In this document: positions 23,970 through 37,400 of the stretch, piece by piece | How the letters are laid out: every line of letters begins with the position of its first letter | Position numbering within the stretch: position 1 is the stretch's first letter | NCBI RefSeq assembly: GCF_032854445.1 | Contig: NC_088300.1 | Span: forward strand, 75,633,005-75,693,004 | DNA length: 60,000 bases | Direction: 5' to 3' | Source: Liolophura sinensis | Taxonomy: Eukaryota > Mollusca > Polyplacophora > Chitonida > Chitonidae | Translations under genes and position numbers: made by a program | Notes under the pieces: model-generated | Databases searched by the model: none | The model's input: the letters and a program-made list of their open reading frames with translations, nothing else | What the model was told of the DNA's origin: nothing

Positions 23970-24600
23970 TCGACACTCAATCAGTATAGCTTTTATCACT
24001 TTTATATAACACATGCTAGTACTTCGAGAGCAGGTTTTATCAGTCACGCAGTGCACATGCCATTTGTTTGAGCCTTACTGAGTGGCAGAAGGGCTTAGCA
24101 CGCCAGCGTAGCACAAGGACCCGGGAGAGTCTCACCATTGTGGTCGTTGTGAGTTCATATCAAGCTCATGCTGCCTCCTCTCCGGCCGTACATGAGAAGG
24201 TCCTCCAGAAACCTGTGGATGGTCGTGGGTTTTCCCCGGACTCTGCCAGGTTTCCTGCCACTACCATGCTGATGTATACATACATAAAACATTCCTAAGT
24301 ACGGTGTAAAACACCAATCAAGTGAAATCAAATCAAATCTGAGTGGCTTGCATCAGTCAGATATAGCATATGCTAATACTTTGAACACTGGGTAGCCTGT
24401 ATCAGTGACATATAACAAATGCTGACTCTTCGTCGTCATATGACTGAAAAATTGTCAAGTACAAGGTTAAAACTCAAGCATACATACATATATATAACAA
24501 ATGCTAATACTGAGTGGCTCGTATCAGTCAGATATATGCCAATATTTGTCACTGAGTAAGCTTGTATGAGTCACATAAAAACAGGCTACTCAGCGTAGAA
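23970..24600. repeat. Degenerate repeat of about 60-80 bp, split by a SINE
   Basis: Variants of GAGTGGCTCGTATCAGTCAG followed by ATATAACAAATGCTAATACT recur before and after the SINE at 24068-24340. Unit length and sequence vary too much for a firm copy number. Confidence 0.6.
24068..24340 (+). mobile_element. SINE, plus orientation
   Basis: Head-to-tail copy: AGCACGCCAGCGTAGCACAA, then GTCGTTGTGAGTTCATATCA as the B-box region, the core (GGATGGTCGTGGGTTTTCCC) and the tail (AGTACGGTGTAAAACACCAA). It is moderately diverged and ends in AAATCAAATCAAATC. Confidence 0.88.
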
Positions 24601-25145
24601 GTATTAGCATGTGTTAAATGCGACTGTTACAAGCTAGTCCGTGTCGAAGTTTTATGGATAGGTACTGGAAACAGCCAAACTGCTGGTCAATGTTGTGGAG
24701 ACGTTCGTACTTTGGAGACGGCTATTCATTATTATTGTATATTGAGTGTGGCTTTAAATCTGGACTTTCCTCTATGTTTACTTTCAACCATATACACTGT
24801 TGGCACCTACACTGATTGAATTGTTTTGTTATAATATATGTTATACGGAGATATCATCAAGTGTGTTCAGTATGGCATGGGTCTGTATACAGTCCATTAC
24901 ACTCTCTGCACGGACAAACCAGTTCCACACCTTCGATTACTGATAGATCGCCTTTTTGGTTGACCGCTCAAAGGAAACGACACTCTTGAGTTGTTGTTTG
25001 ACACGTGAAAAGTCATTATTCTTCATGCAACAACGCTGGACACATCCACTACATTCAGGGATTTATTGAACGGATTTAGGCCAAATCTGAGCGTTGTTAC
25101 AAATAACAGATTAATTTGACTATTGCAAAAAATATAATAAATTAA

Positions 25146-26512
25146 ATGAATCTCAAACAGGCTTTAGAAAAGGGTATTCTGTTAGTGACAATATTTTTTG
25201 TGTTACATCATGTCATAGAGTATATACTTTACGCCACGGAAGGTTCTATTGTACATTTGCTCATTTGTCCAAAGCAATTCTGGAGAGAAGGTTTGTTGTA
25301 CAAACTGTGTAACAGAAAAAAAATACTGGGAAATGTTTAAACCTTATTAAAAATATGTATAAATCAATTAGATCCTGTATCATTCTTGGAAAAAGAACAA
25401 GCGATTTCTCCATGTGTGAAGTAGGAGTCAGATAAGGCGACCCCCCCCCCCCCCCCCCCCCCCGCCCACCTTCTGTTTGCCTTTTATTTAAATGATCTGG
25501 AAAGTTTTCTGATTGGTAACAGTATCTCTGGAATGAGTTCTCTAAGTGATGAAAATGAAGTTAGCCTAGACATATTTCTACGTATTTTACTTTTACTGTA
25601 TGCTGATGGTACAATTATTATTGCAGAAACAGATACTAATATGAAGGATGCTTTGTTGGCATTTGAAGCTTACTTCGACCTGTGGCAAATGAAAGTACAT
25701 AGCAATAGGACAAAAGTTGTGTTGTTTTGTAAACCTGATCCAAGAAATGTCCCGATTTTTCAGTTTAATGGAAGCGAAATTAAGATTGTAGATAAATAGG
25801 CCTATTGTTATTTAGGATTATTGATAAAATATACTGGTAAATATACTGCAGCCAAAAATCTCAAGCCAGTACGACACTATTTGGCTTCTTTAAGAAAACC
25901 AGTAAATTGAGTTTGCCATTAGATACCCAGCTTAAATTATTTAAGCAAATTGTACAATCTATTTTACTGTGCGGCTGTGAAATCTGAGGATATGAAAATC
26001 TAAATATAATAGAGCGATTCCATTTGAAATATTATAAAACGATAGTAGGTGTAAAAAACCAACACACCAAATTTTGCGGTGTATGGTGAATTGGGAGAAT
26101 ATCCACTTTATACTGACGTTAGTGATACGATGCCATATTGGATAAAAGTGTTACAAGGGAAGGAAAGTCAGTTATCTTCTATTATGTATAAATTTATGTT
26201 TAACAGTGGAAAGTTCTACAGTGCCAAATGGATGTACTATGTAAAAGATATTCTGTACAAAATTGGCTTAAACTATACGCGAGAAAATCAACATATGAAC
26301 AATATTGTCTGTTTGGTTCAAGCAGTAGAGCAAACGTTGAAGGGCCAGTTTAATCAGAAGTGGCATTCTAAGATCCGAGCGTCTTCCAAAGGAAAAGTAT
26401 ACAGAATATTTAAGATCGATTTTGCTCTTGAACATTATTTAAACATGCTTGACGAAAAAAGCCGAAAAATTCTCATCGCTTTAGATGCTCTAGTCATAAA
26501 TTACGGGTAAAA
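25146..26512 (+). pseudogene. Dead non-LTR retrotransposon (LINE) reverse transcriptase, C-terminal part
   Basis: Broken frames carry reverse transcriptase signatures in order: FWREGLLYKL (25282 on), then VGVR-stop-GDP where VRQGDP is expected, FYLNDLE, LLYADGTIIIAET at about 25593-25630, and a C-terminal stretch open from 26079 to 26510. The catalytic YADD is YADG. A 23-C homopolymer (25441-25463) sits at the QGDPLSP region and shifts the frame. Further stops separate the palm from the C-terminal ORF. No 5' end, ORF1 or endonuclease was seen, so this is a 5'-truncated inactive copy. The clade cannot be assigned by eye. Confidence 0.85.
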
Positions 26513-26519
26513 AAGGGAA

Positions 26520-28410
26520 GGTGAAATAATTTACCCCGACACAGACAATTCTACACACTTTGTCAGACGGACAGCAATGGAGATAAATTTCCCTTTCTAC
26601 ATACCTTTACTGGTCTAAGGTCAGTTGGGCTTAAATATCTACCTAGATATAGTAACACCAGGCCAAGCAAAATTAAAACACAAGAATAATTCCAGGCTAC
26701 GAGTAAATAGCTGTTGAAAAATTTAGTATGTTTTACTGACAAAGGTTTTAACAATCGTGTTCCCTAATCACAATTGTTTTATGTATTATGAAAAGCTGCA
26801 CATTTACGGTGATTTAAAGACCCTGAGTGGTCTTTGAGTGAAATAAACAATCACCAATCAGTCACCAGTGTAAATAACATATCACTTATACACATCAAGG
26901 GGAAATATAAGAGCACCTATCAGTGACAGATTTTTGGGCATTATTCTATCTGAAATGCTTACAGTATGTTACAGTTTGTTCTCCGGGACACATATCCACG
27001 CAAAAGCATAATATATAAAACGATTTTATTGAGCTCATAGTGATGGTATATTCATGAGTCATGAAATATTTGAATTCTTTAAATTTCATACCGTGTGATA
27101 TACAACAGAGATTTCTAAATGCACATTACCTGTTACCAGTTCATGTCAAAACGAAGGTCATACTGGGTGACAAGTCAAAATGTACCATTGGTCTCAAGTA
27201 ATCGTGAGGAAGACCCAAATCCAAACTTAGCGAATACATATATCACATAGCAGGGGTTGTAAATATACCATGTCAACTCATCAAGATTATAAGAGTACAA
27301 CTTTCGAGAGAATGGGCACGGTTACGTGATATGCTACGACATCCAAAATGCTATTTACACATCACATCTGAGATTCAATCACTGTTAAATACCGTTCATA
27401 TTTACGGTGCACCAAACACCACAGACTTAAGCTGAATTAGGTAAAATAAAATGCAATATAGTAGACGTCGCAGCTCTAGAATTATCCTATGTTGTCATCA
27501 CATTAAGCTATGTCAGTTATGACAAGGGATCATGCCTTGGGGATGCTTACCCCACCAGAATTACGGTTCATGCATTGTTTCAAGCCGAAAGCTTAGAGAA
27601 ACACACATAGGCCTACAAATGTAGAATATGATTTTGTCTACACCAATGTATGACCGATTTTGCACATTTGTGTTTATTCGCCACTCGAAACAGTTTTTGT
27701 CTTCTGACTGTAACAACTTTCTTCTGTGTACGTTATGGAGTTTTCTCAAATATACAGGACAAAGGGGCGGCACGAATAAAGCATATAGGGGTCTATGTAC
27801 TCCAGATTTGTGTATTCCAAATAAATCCAAAATGCAACGTATGTACATAGGAATAAGGCTTTTGTATTTGATTCACCTTAACTATGCATTAAAGGTAAAG
27901 ATGAAGGAAAGAAGACTGAATTGTTTCGGTGTCGACATCTGATCGCTGAACATGCAGTCGTGAGCGGAAGTGCCATGTCATGCATATCATATGTTTACCA
28001 GCCAATCAAACGCCCAGAATGTATTCCGGAGACGGTCCCAACCACAATCATTGTTAGGATTCACCAGCCCGTGGGTGATGGATACAATTCAGCAGTACAA
28101 CAATACTCGCTGGTTTAAGTCTGTTTCACTGGCCAGTTTCCAAAAATGTCTTCTAATCAGTTCTCCGTACTGTTTTCAAAATCGTTCATTGAACTGAACT
28201 GACGAGTGACATGGGATATAATAACAAGCAAATACATAAATAAATAAATACTTTGATACATAGGCCGACCTTTAGTTAAAACAAACACATATAGAACTTG
28301 TAAAATATAAAAATGTTTCATAAGAAACCTGTAAATGACTGATGAACTTCATGTAAGAACACAAGATTAAAGATGGAACGATGGAAAAACTTACATGAAA
28401 ATTTCCTTTT
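26520..28410. other. Intergenic stretch upstream of the large gene
   Basis: No gene recognised. It should contain the promoter and any non-coding first exon of the gene starting at 28421. A pyrimidine stretch ending CCTTTTCAG at 28413 looks like a 3' splice site 7 nt before the start codon, implying an upstream 5' UTR exon whose position I cannot fix. Confidence 0.5.
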
Positions 28411-28420
28411 CAGGTGAGCG

Positions 28421-31400
28421 ATGGCCTCCTGGAAGTGTCTCCTATCTCGTGTGTTGATTGGTCTTATCCCTTTCCTGTTAACATGCGAGGCAGAGAACAG
28501 TAAGGGTGTTTGTAGTCAAACTTTTATGTATCGTATGAACTTTGATTTATGTATCGTACAAATTTGATTTATGTGATATCTGCTCGTGTCTGGGTCAGTG
28601 GTATATGTCACAAGCTTCACTGTGTATCATTATTACCGTTATTTTACAGTAAACATACTTGGAACCGTGTTGCCTGTCGTTTACCCCGTGATTTTACGAG
28701 CAGTTTTGTAACAGTGTTAGAGCTCAGCCAACAGGATTGATCAACTATTGGTCGGCTTATAGTGTGACCATCACTGGGTGTGGTGTCATATCTGGTGTAT
28801 TCAGCACTGTTTTTCCAGTCCGGCAACCCATGAACAAGTCGTCCCTGGGAGCAGCCTGCTACAAGCATACACCATTGTGATATGACCGAAGTAATATTGC
28901 AAGATATTGTCTTCTATCAATATGGTGTGAATATATGTATGTCACATGTGGGAAAGTTTGCCCTTATCATGACAAAGGTGGGTGGTTTACACCGGGTACT
29001 TCGGTTTTCTCCACCGTGATAATGACTCTCATCGTGTGAATGAATCAAATGAATAAATAAATAAATTAATAATAAATAAACAAATAAATATTTCTTATCC
29101 TGTTTACAAATCAGTACATTATCTGCGTATTTTTGTTGCAGATTGCACGAAAGCATTGGGAATGGGGGACGGCCGGATCACAGATGATATGATCACGACA
29201 TCTTCGGACAAACCCGGAACAAACAAGACCGGAGTTCGGCAGAACTGCTGTGGAGGTGGGTCTACGATCAAGAGTCACGATGTCAACATATATAAAATAT
29301 GCTTTCTCTTATAGCCTCGACGTCGTGAGACAAGGGATCAAACCCGAGTCGGGTCATACCAAAGACTTTAAAAATGATACTTGTTGCTACCTCGCTTTGC
29401 GCTCAGGAAAGACTGGTTGGCCTGGTGTCAATATAATGTGGCTTTGTGGAGTGTGGTGTCATCGGCATGATACTTCAGTGGCGGCAGGACTTTGGCGGCA
29501 TGGACTCTTCAAGCCACAAAAGGGCACAGTATATGTACATACACCTAATGACTATGGAAGCCGGATGAGGGCATCTCGCGACCCGTGGCACGGGGACGGC
29601 ACAAATTTGGTGCATTGTCAGACATACGACGTTAAACCCCAAGCATTCATTCATTCATTCGTCTCTTATAAAGGTCTTTAATTGGGTGCTAAAGATTTTG
29701 TTACGGAGTGGTTTGACTAAACCAGCGATATAACAGAAACAGGTATATAACGATTCTTTAGATGATACATATTTTCCCGAGTTTTGGGACAATAATGTAG
29801 GGTTACTCCTATTTGTTAATATACGCCATACAGAATGTACTTGGTCCACTTTGAAAAATGGAAGGCTGGGGTTAGTGACTGGGAGTGTCTGCGAAAATGA
29901 TCTGTTTACATAAGGTCTAAATACTTACACACTCTAGCCCGTCTTTACAAAACATGAGTACTAGTGGACATTTCTTATTCACTTGTATACGCATGGAATT
30001 CGTAGAAAAAATACTTGTCTTTGGGTATAGTTGTCATCAAATGAGAAAGCATCATCAAAGCAATCATGACACTTTTAATCCGTCCTCATCTAAACGTTAT
30101 GTCATAATCCTTGATCTCGCGTAACGCACTTTGGGTGAAATACTGACCTGACAAAACGATTCTGAATCTGCATTACATGCCCGTGTGGTCGTCCATCTGT
30201 TAACGTACAGAGTGGCTTTACATGCAGTTTACATACTAACATAGCAAAAATATTGTATCCAGCGAACATCTTGTATAAAAATGAAGGCACTGGGGTTCTT
30301 TAATCGTTATGTTCGTTTCGTACACACAGGTAATCCAGGTTTGTCCTGACAGACTTAATCTTTCTGTTCATTTTGTCTGCACAGGTAATCCAGGTTTGTC
30401 CTGACAGACTTAATCATTCTGTTTGCACAGGTAATCCAGGTTTGTCCTGACAGACTTATTCATTCAGTTTGCACAGGTAATCCAGGTTTGTCCTGACAGA
30501 CTTAATCTTTCCGTTCATTTTATCTGCACAGGTAATCCAGGTTTGTCCTGACAGACTTAATCATTCTGTTCATTTTGTCCGTACAGGTAATTCAGGTTTG
30601 TCCTGACAGACGTAACCATTCTGTTCATTTTGCCCACACAGGTAATCCAGGTTTGTCCTGACCTGACTTAATCTTTCTGTTCATTTTGTCTGCACAGGTA
30701 ATCCAGGTTGGTCTTGGTGCCCTAACCCTGCTCGTAACGGCAGCAAAGTTTGGGTGGAGATCAGCTTTCCCAAACCCACAGGTGTATCAGGTATCTTCAT
30801 TCAGCCTCCAGCCGGCATGTCTCATAACTTGACCAAGGCGACAGACTACTTGAAGCTGTACCGTGTACTATACACATTACATGGAACATCGCACATGACT
30901 TACCTGGCGAATAGCGGAACTCCGGTTGTAAGTTTAGAATTTGTATTAATTGAAAGCACGCCACTTGCTTACAGTTTTACATGCAACACAATTCTAAAAC
31001 TCATCATTATATTTTATTTCTTGTCTGTAACGGCATTTCAGAAATACACCTCATATCACGTGACGACGAAAGATTTTGTTATTCCACATTCCATATTTAT
31101 CGGAGCTGATCTTTTTTTAAATTCAATAACTATAACATGATGTTATCTTAATATTCAAAAGCTTAGAATAAAGCGTTCACAATACATCTATAATTTTTTT
31201 TCCATTTGATAGAATATTAGCAGTATATGCCTCTTGTCCAGTGATACGTGTGTAAGAAATCGTGTTTATACTGTTCCATGCAGAATTTTACCGGCATTGA
31301 TGAAAACTTGAGTGCTGGAAAAGTGCTATTTCCCACAACTGTGATGGAAAACCTGAGAATTGAGACGTTGTCTTCTGAGGGAGAGCCTTGCTTCAGGTTT

Positions 31401-34400
31401 GAACTGTTTGGATGTGATGTAAAAAGTGAGTACTTAACGGTTAAGTCATTAAAGTGTAATGCTTACAGATCATACATGCCATATGCTGGCTGCTTACTTC
31501 TTAGAAAGTGTTGACAACACAACACTCACTGATTCTGGCTCACATCGTTAGCTGGTGCTTGCTGTATAAATTCATCATGTACTGTGCTCTGTGTGTTTTT
31601 TACGTTTGTAATATGTAGTGAACAACTTTCTAGCACAGCCGCACCCACACAGCACACCCCCGCTCGCACGCACGCACGCACAGACAAGCGAAACGAACCA
31701 ACCGTTCCATCGTTTGAGACCCCTGCACATGAGTCCCCCAACTCCCCTCGCTCAAACATTCACTAACAGGTAGTTCATTTGATCAGTATACTCAGTTAAT
31801 CATACGTAGCGCCTTCGTCTTGAGACACGTGTTTCGATTTAACTCTATGCATGCGAAACTTTACCGCATGCATAGCTCTGTACAGTTACAGCAAGGCATT
31901 GTTACCATAGCAAGTTGTACCTGTACAGTGTCATGCTGTAACCGTACAGTGCTGTGCGGTAAGTGCACTCCACTGCACGCCGTGCGGTACCGTGCGGCTT
32001 CTGTACGATGGTCTGTGGCACACAACCGCGCAGCAATGAACGTCTGTCATCAAGGTACCGTGTAGCTCATAACGTGAACACTATAACGTGAGAGAATTGA
32101 TAAATAGCACTGATCGAGCAGCAGTCTGCTTGGTTTTTGGACCTTTCTAAACAGAATTACATCGATCAGAGCCGTTCAAAGTTTTACTGTTCGACTGATT
32201 CAGCCTTTCACTTCTTCATACAGACACACAAAAGTTTACACCTATAAATGCACTACCATCCACTGACAGATACCCTAATTCAGACCCCGACATGTGAGTT
32301 GATAACCACCCACAAACTCTTGCTTAATCACACTACATTTCCATCTTGCAGGCGTTTGTCCGGACGGATGTGACAATGGACACTGCATAGCTGAGGACCT
32401 GTGTCTCTGCAAAGCGAATTTTAATGGAAAGTTTTGTGAAGAACTGGGTATGGCCTTCTCAAGTTATGTTAATTTCATGTATCTAAAATACTAGAGCAAA
32501 ACAGAATCTCTGTTCTGTTTTTATCTTTGTCGTCTAATTCGTTTGCTAATTCAACGTATATGAAACTCTTTCTGCCTCTTTTAGGTAGGTTCAAAGTGAT
32601 AAAAACTATCACTTTGCTGTCCGAACAGGGCTGTTATTTTTTTAGATCTTTCTATAAAACACTTATACCTTATCGCCACTAATGATCATTGTTTCTCGGG
32701 TTTTTTTTTTTTTGACAGTTATTCCCAAATCATGTAAGTATTATTTTGTTATTCTTGACGCTGATTCATTAAACCCATTGAGTTTGGCATTTGATGATAT
32801 GACTTTAGATATTTCGTTTGAATATTAACCAGTTTGCCAGCTAAGTTGAGATTGTTTTAATTTTGTGAAACGGCCTTGACAAAGTTTCTCGTAGCCTGAT
32901 TACTGGAGTCGGCTAAATGACCCTTTGCCGACTAGCAGACCTCAGGCGGCTACAGAAGTTTTGTGAAGCGGACCCCAGTACTAAAATAGAGAACCTTCTA
33001 TACATGTTGTGAAAAAGCAATTAAAGAAACAAATTAGAGGAAAGATGTACTCATGGCGATTTCGTTTATTTCCGTGTGAACATAGCCTTATTGTGGGAAT
33101 AATGGTCGCCGTACAGTCAGTCGATAATTAAACGGGTCAAATATAAAGCATCTAAAGCAAAGCATGGATTGGCCTCCAATGTTTCATTTCAGCATGTCAC
33201 AGTCCTCTTGGAATGGAGAGTGGAAATATAACTGATGCTCAACTCGAGGTGTCATCAGCTAAACCAGACCAAGGCAAAGAGAAGGCCCGCTGGGAATGCT
33301 GTGAAGGTCTCGATATCCTTAACTCAATAAACACAGCTCTGTTTGTGCTATTGGCATCTGTACACTTTGAAATCTGAGATTGTCTACACATTTTATTTGT
33401 AAACTTGAACAGAATACACATATTTGTTCGCCCGGAAAAAAATGTAAATTAAGAAAAAATGTTAAAGAGGAAATGAATGAATGATTATGGCTTAACGCCG
33501 CCTCGGCCGAATTGCAGTCATATCTTGAGGTTTCGATGATTGTTTGTAGCGTTGCCAATGATTGTGCGGTTTGACAGGTGATAAACTAGGGGCCTGGTGT
33601 CCGGAAGATAACGACACTAAACCATATTACCAGGTGAATCTCCCCAAACCCGTCCCCATCGGAACGATCGGTATTCAGCTCCCTGCCCGAGAGAGCTTGA
33701 GTCAACCACAGACCACCTACATGAAAAACTACACGTTAGCCTACCACAAACCGGGGCCAAATAGTGATCTGATCACACTGAAACAGGTAAGTGTTGATGT
33801 TAGCATCAGTTATTAACGTTTTGAATTTTCGTGCCTGCAATATTGGCTATGTTTTCATATAATACAATCTAACTATCAGAATCACAATCTGTGTACCAGG
33901 TTATGTTTCAAGTTAAGAACCAACAAGACCATAATGACAACCATGGCAACACCATCCAGGAAAGGGTCCAGAAAAAAATACTGCAGGCTGTATTCACTGA
34001 TCCCTGAACTAGGGCGTACTTGTGTCTCACAGGCCTGTTATCAGACACTCTACGGAAGTAATATGTCGTTATGTTTTGCAGGTCATAAACGCGGCGAACT
34101 CATCCTTCAGCTTCACGACGAGCTTTGAGGAACCTATAGTAACAGATAAATTAAAGATTATTCCCAAGGGGTGGGAAAACAGTCCATGCTTCCGGTTTGA
34201 GTTGTATACATGTGACAATAAAGGTAAGACATCGGTCATCGGAGGCTCTGAATCAGCATATGCTTTCTTTGGTTTATTTATTTTATTACTGTCTTACGCC
34301 GTAATCGTGCATATTTCACTTATACAGCGTAAGCGAGCATTATCGCGGAAGGAATCCGGGCAGAGCCCGGGGGGGGGGGGAACCCACGACCATCCGCGGG

Positions 34401-37400
34401 TTACTGACAGACCTTCCTACGTACGGTCGGAGATGTAGTTAGGATGAACTTACAACGATCTGTCTTCCTTGAAATCATTTCGTTTTTGTAGCAATTTAAA
34501 ACTATTGGAATTCACTCATCCAAAACGATAAATATTAAATTTTAAACCGAAAAACAGATACCTAAATACACAATGAAGAAACATCGATTGAGCGGAACAA
34601 ATGATTCACCATATTCATATTTATGTGTTTGTAAAATCAAGAAAAATCAACAAAAATTGTTTTCCAAATGAATTTTTTTAAGAAACCAAAGCATTTCTGC
34701 CCACCTGAGCAAACAGTACGAACTATTCATATGAAAATGTTATTCAATGACAACGAAGAATTATACCAATAACTTTAAGAAATACTATAAATGTGTTATT
34801 TTCCACAGAAATACTGACGTTGGTCTTGGTTTTTTCCCCTGGTTTCTATTATTTAGGCCGGTGTCCCTTGGGATGTAAAAACGGAGGAACGTGTACCGGA
34901 ACCAGTCTGTGCCATTGTCGACAGGGGTTTTACGGGTTTGATTGCCGTTACACTGGTAAGAGATAACCTAATGCACGAATTACTTTGTGTATGTCCGTGA
35001 AGTGGGATCTACCCTTCTTTTGTTTAGTATGAGATTTTGAGATGGTATTGTAAAGGTTTTTTGACGTTAATTAGCAACGTTATTTTATGCAGGTTTTTTA
35101 TTATCATGATCTATACTCTGTCTTTCAGAAACGGAAATAAAGATTCAACTTCAGGTCACCTTGACCTTTCAGCAGATTGTTGACACAGTTTTGGTGACGC
35201 CGGCATACAATTTGAGCCTCCACGGGCACCCAAAACTTGTGGATGGACGGATCGGGAAGGCCCTTTTCCTTAACGGGCAAGCTCAGTTTATGGAAATAAA
35301 AAAAGAAAACATTGGCTGTTTGGCAAATGTCGGTCGCTGCCAGTCAGGCTTTACTCTTTCTATGGACATCAATTTTATAACGATCGAAGAAGGGATGTAT
35401 GTATTTTCGAGCGGCGGCGAGGAGTCAAACTCCAGTGGTATCACCTGTCGCGTTCATAACTCTGAGTTTGAGGTAACGGTCAGCACAGCCATCAAGATCT
35501 GGACTGGAACATTTCCTGTTACCAAGGTGCAGACCCATCGGTGGACAAAGTTCGAGTACTCCTGGTCCGTCATGGAAGGCTTGTACGTGTATCTTAACAG
35601 TGACCACGCCCCTGTTGTCAAGGTAACACAGCCCACGGCCCTCCAGCCCAAACCAACGTACCAGTCAGGAAGCCTAGTGTTTGGATCAAGCTCATTGAAA
35701 ACTACATCAACCGTCGTCTATGGTCATTACATAATAGAGAATGTTAAGACGTGGTCCGTGTCAAGGACAACCTTGGTGCAGTCTGGTGTTATTGACGGTA
35801 TGTAACATATACAGTCACGTATCGACGCTGTTCGGCTTAAACTTAAATTAAGAATTTCCACTCATTCCGTAAAGGGATATCCCCGAGCAAACCATAGTGG
35901 AAAACTCTCGATACAGAAAGACGTGTATTAGTAACTGATACGAATGCTTGCTCTATTGTTTAGCGAGCAGAAATCTACCCGAGAACCACTCCGGTTTCCA
36001 TAATGCTCGGCGAGGTCGTATAATTTAAATGTATGGCATGAAACTCCAATCAAATAAATAAATGAAGACAGAAATGACTCATTCAGCCCTTAATTCAATC
36101 AACTTTCCCTATTCTCAAGCAGGAACAACTTATCTCGTGTGGTAAGTTTATGTGAAAATGTTTCATGGAATCCTCTGGTTGACAGTTAAGTGCCCGGATG
36201 GTTGTCTTAACAACGGTACATGCACAGCGAAAGGCAAATGCAATTGCGTGGACGGCTTTGAAGGGAATGTCTGCGAGCTTAAAAGTAAGTACTGAGTTAA
36301 CAAACGTGGGGCAGGTATTGTCTGAACATCGCACTAAGCTACAAAGGCCAAAGCTGGATTCGATCCCTCCACGGCCTCAGAGGCCAAGGGCTAATGGACC
36401 TTCGTTTCATTCATGAGCCCACTCTTAAGCCGGGCACAGATAGTAGATTCAATATATCACTAAGTTTGGCAAGCAAAAGTCTAAATTGCTACAAGTCAAT
36501 TGTTACCACTTTTCGTTTGACAACAACATTGTCTTATTTCCTACAGAAAACCAGCTCACACAGTTTAACCTGACTTTCGTTTCGGAAACTCACCAGGAGA
36601 TCACCAGCGTTTGTGGTTTGTGGAAAGTTGAAGGTGGTCCGAAGATCAATCATGAGACAGCGGTAGGTACAGCAGTCAGCATCACCACCTTCAAGCACTA
36701 TCTGGTCTTGGAACTTAATCCAGCCAACCCTTGCCTGTCCGACATTGATCTTTGCTTCAAAGGCATCACTTATCACATGGACCTGAACATACACAAGTGG
36801 AGTCAGTTCACGTACTTCGTGTCAAATGGCGGAGACAAATCAGGCACATATGGAATCGCCTTTTACTATGCTTTGAACAATTTGAGCGTGGCTGTGACAA
36901 CGAGAACGCATATGTGGACAGTAAGATTCCAGAGCCTGCCCGAGAAAGACGTCTGGCACAGAGTGGAGTACTCATGGAGCGTGTCCCAGGGACTTACAGT
37001 CTATCTGAACAACACAATCGTCGGCAGGAAAGAAAACGGCACTGAGGCCGAAGTCAACAACAACAAGACTTTCCCTATCCGCATTGGGACACCCTCTTAC
37101 ATCCCGGCTAAAGGCGACACACCCAGCTTTCAAATCGCTAACATTCAGATCTGGCTGACAACCAGGACCATTCTGGAGAGTTTTCATATCTTGCCAGGTA
37201 AGTACAAGATTATGTCATGTTACTGGAGACTGTCACGCTACTCGAGACTGCCAGACTACTCGAGACTGCAAGGCTGCTCGAGACTGTCACGCTACTTGAG
37301 ACTGTCACGCTACTCGAGACTGTCACGCTACTCAACACTGTCACGCTACTCGAGACTGCAACGCTACTCAACACTGTCACGCTACTCGACACTGTTTAAA

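Noticed and set aside
29250-29681. 143-aa ORF
   Set aside because: Starts in the intron after exon 2 and runs through a SINE with a (CATT)n tail; no domain content.
34022-34438. 138-aa ORF as a complete gene
   Set aside because: Its first half contains exon 9 and the remainder reads into an intronic SINE past the GTAAGAC donor.
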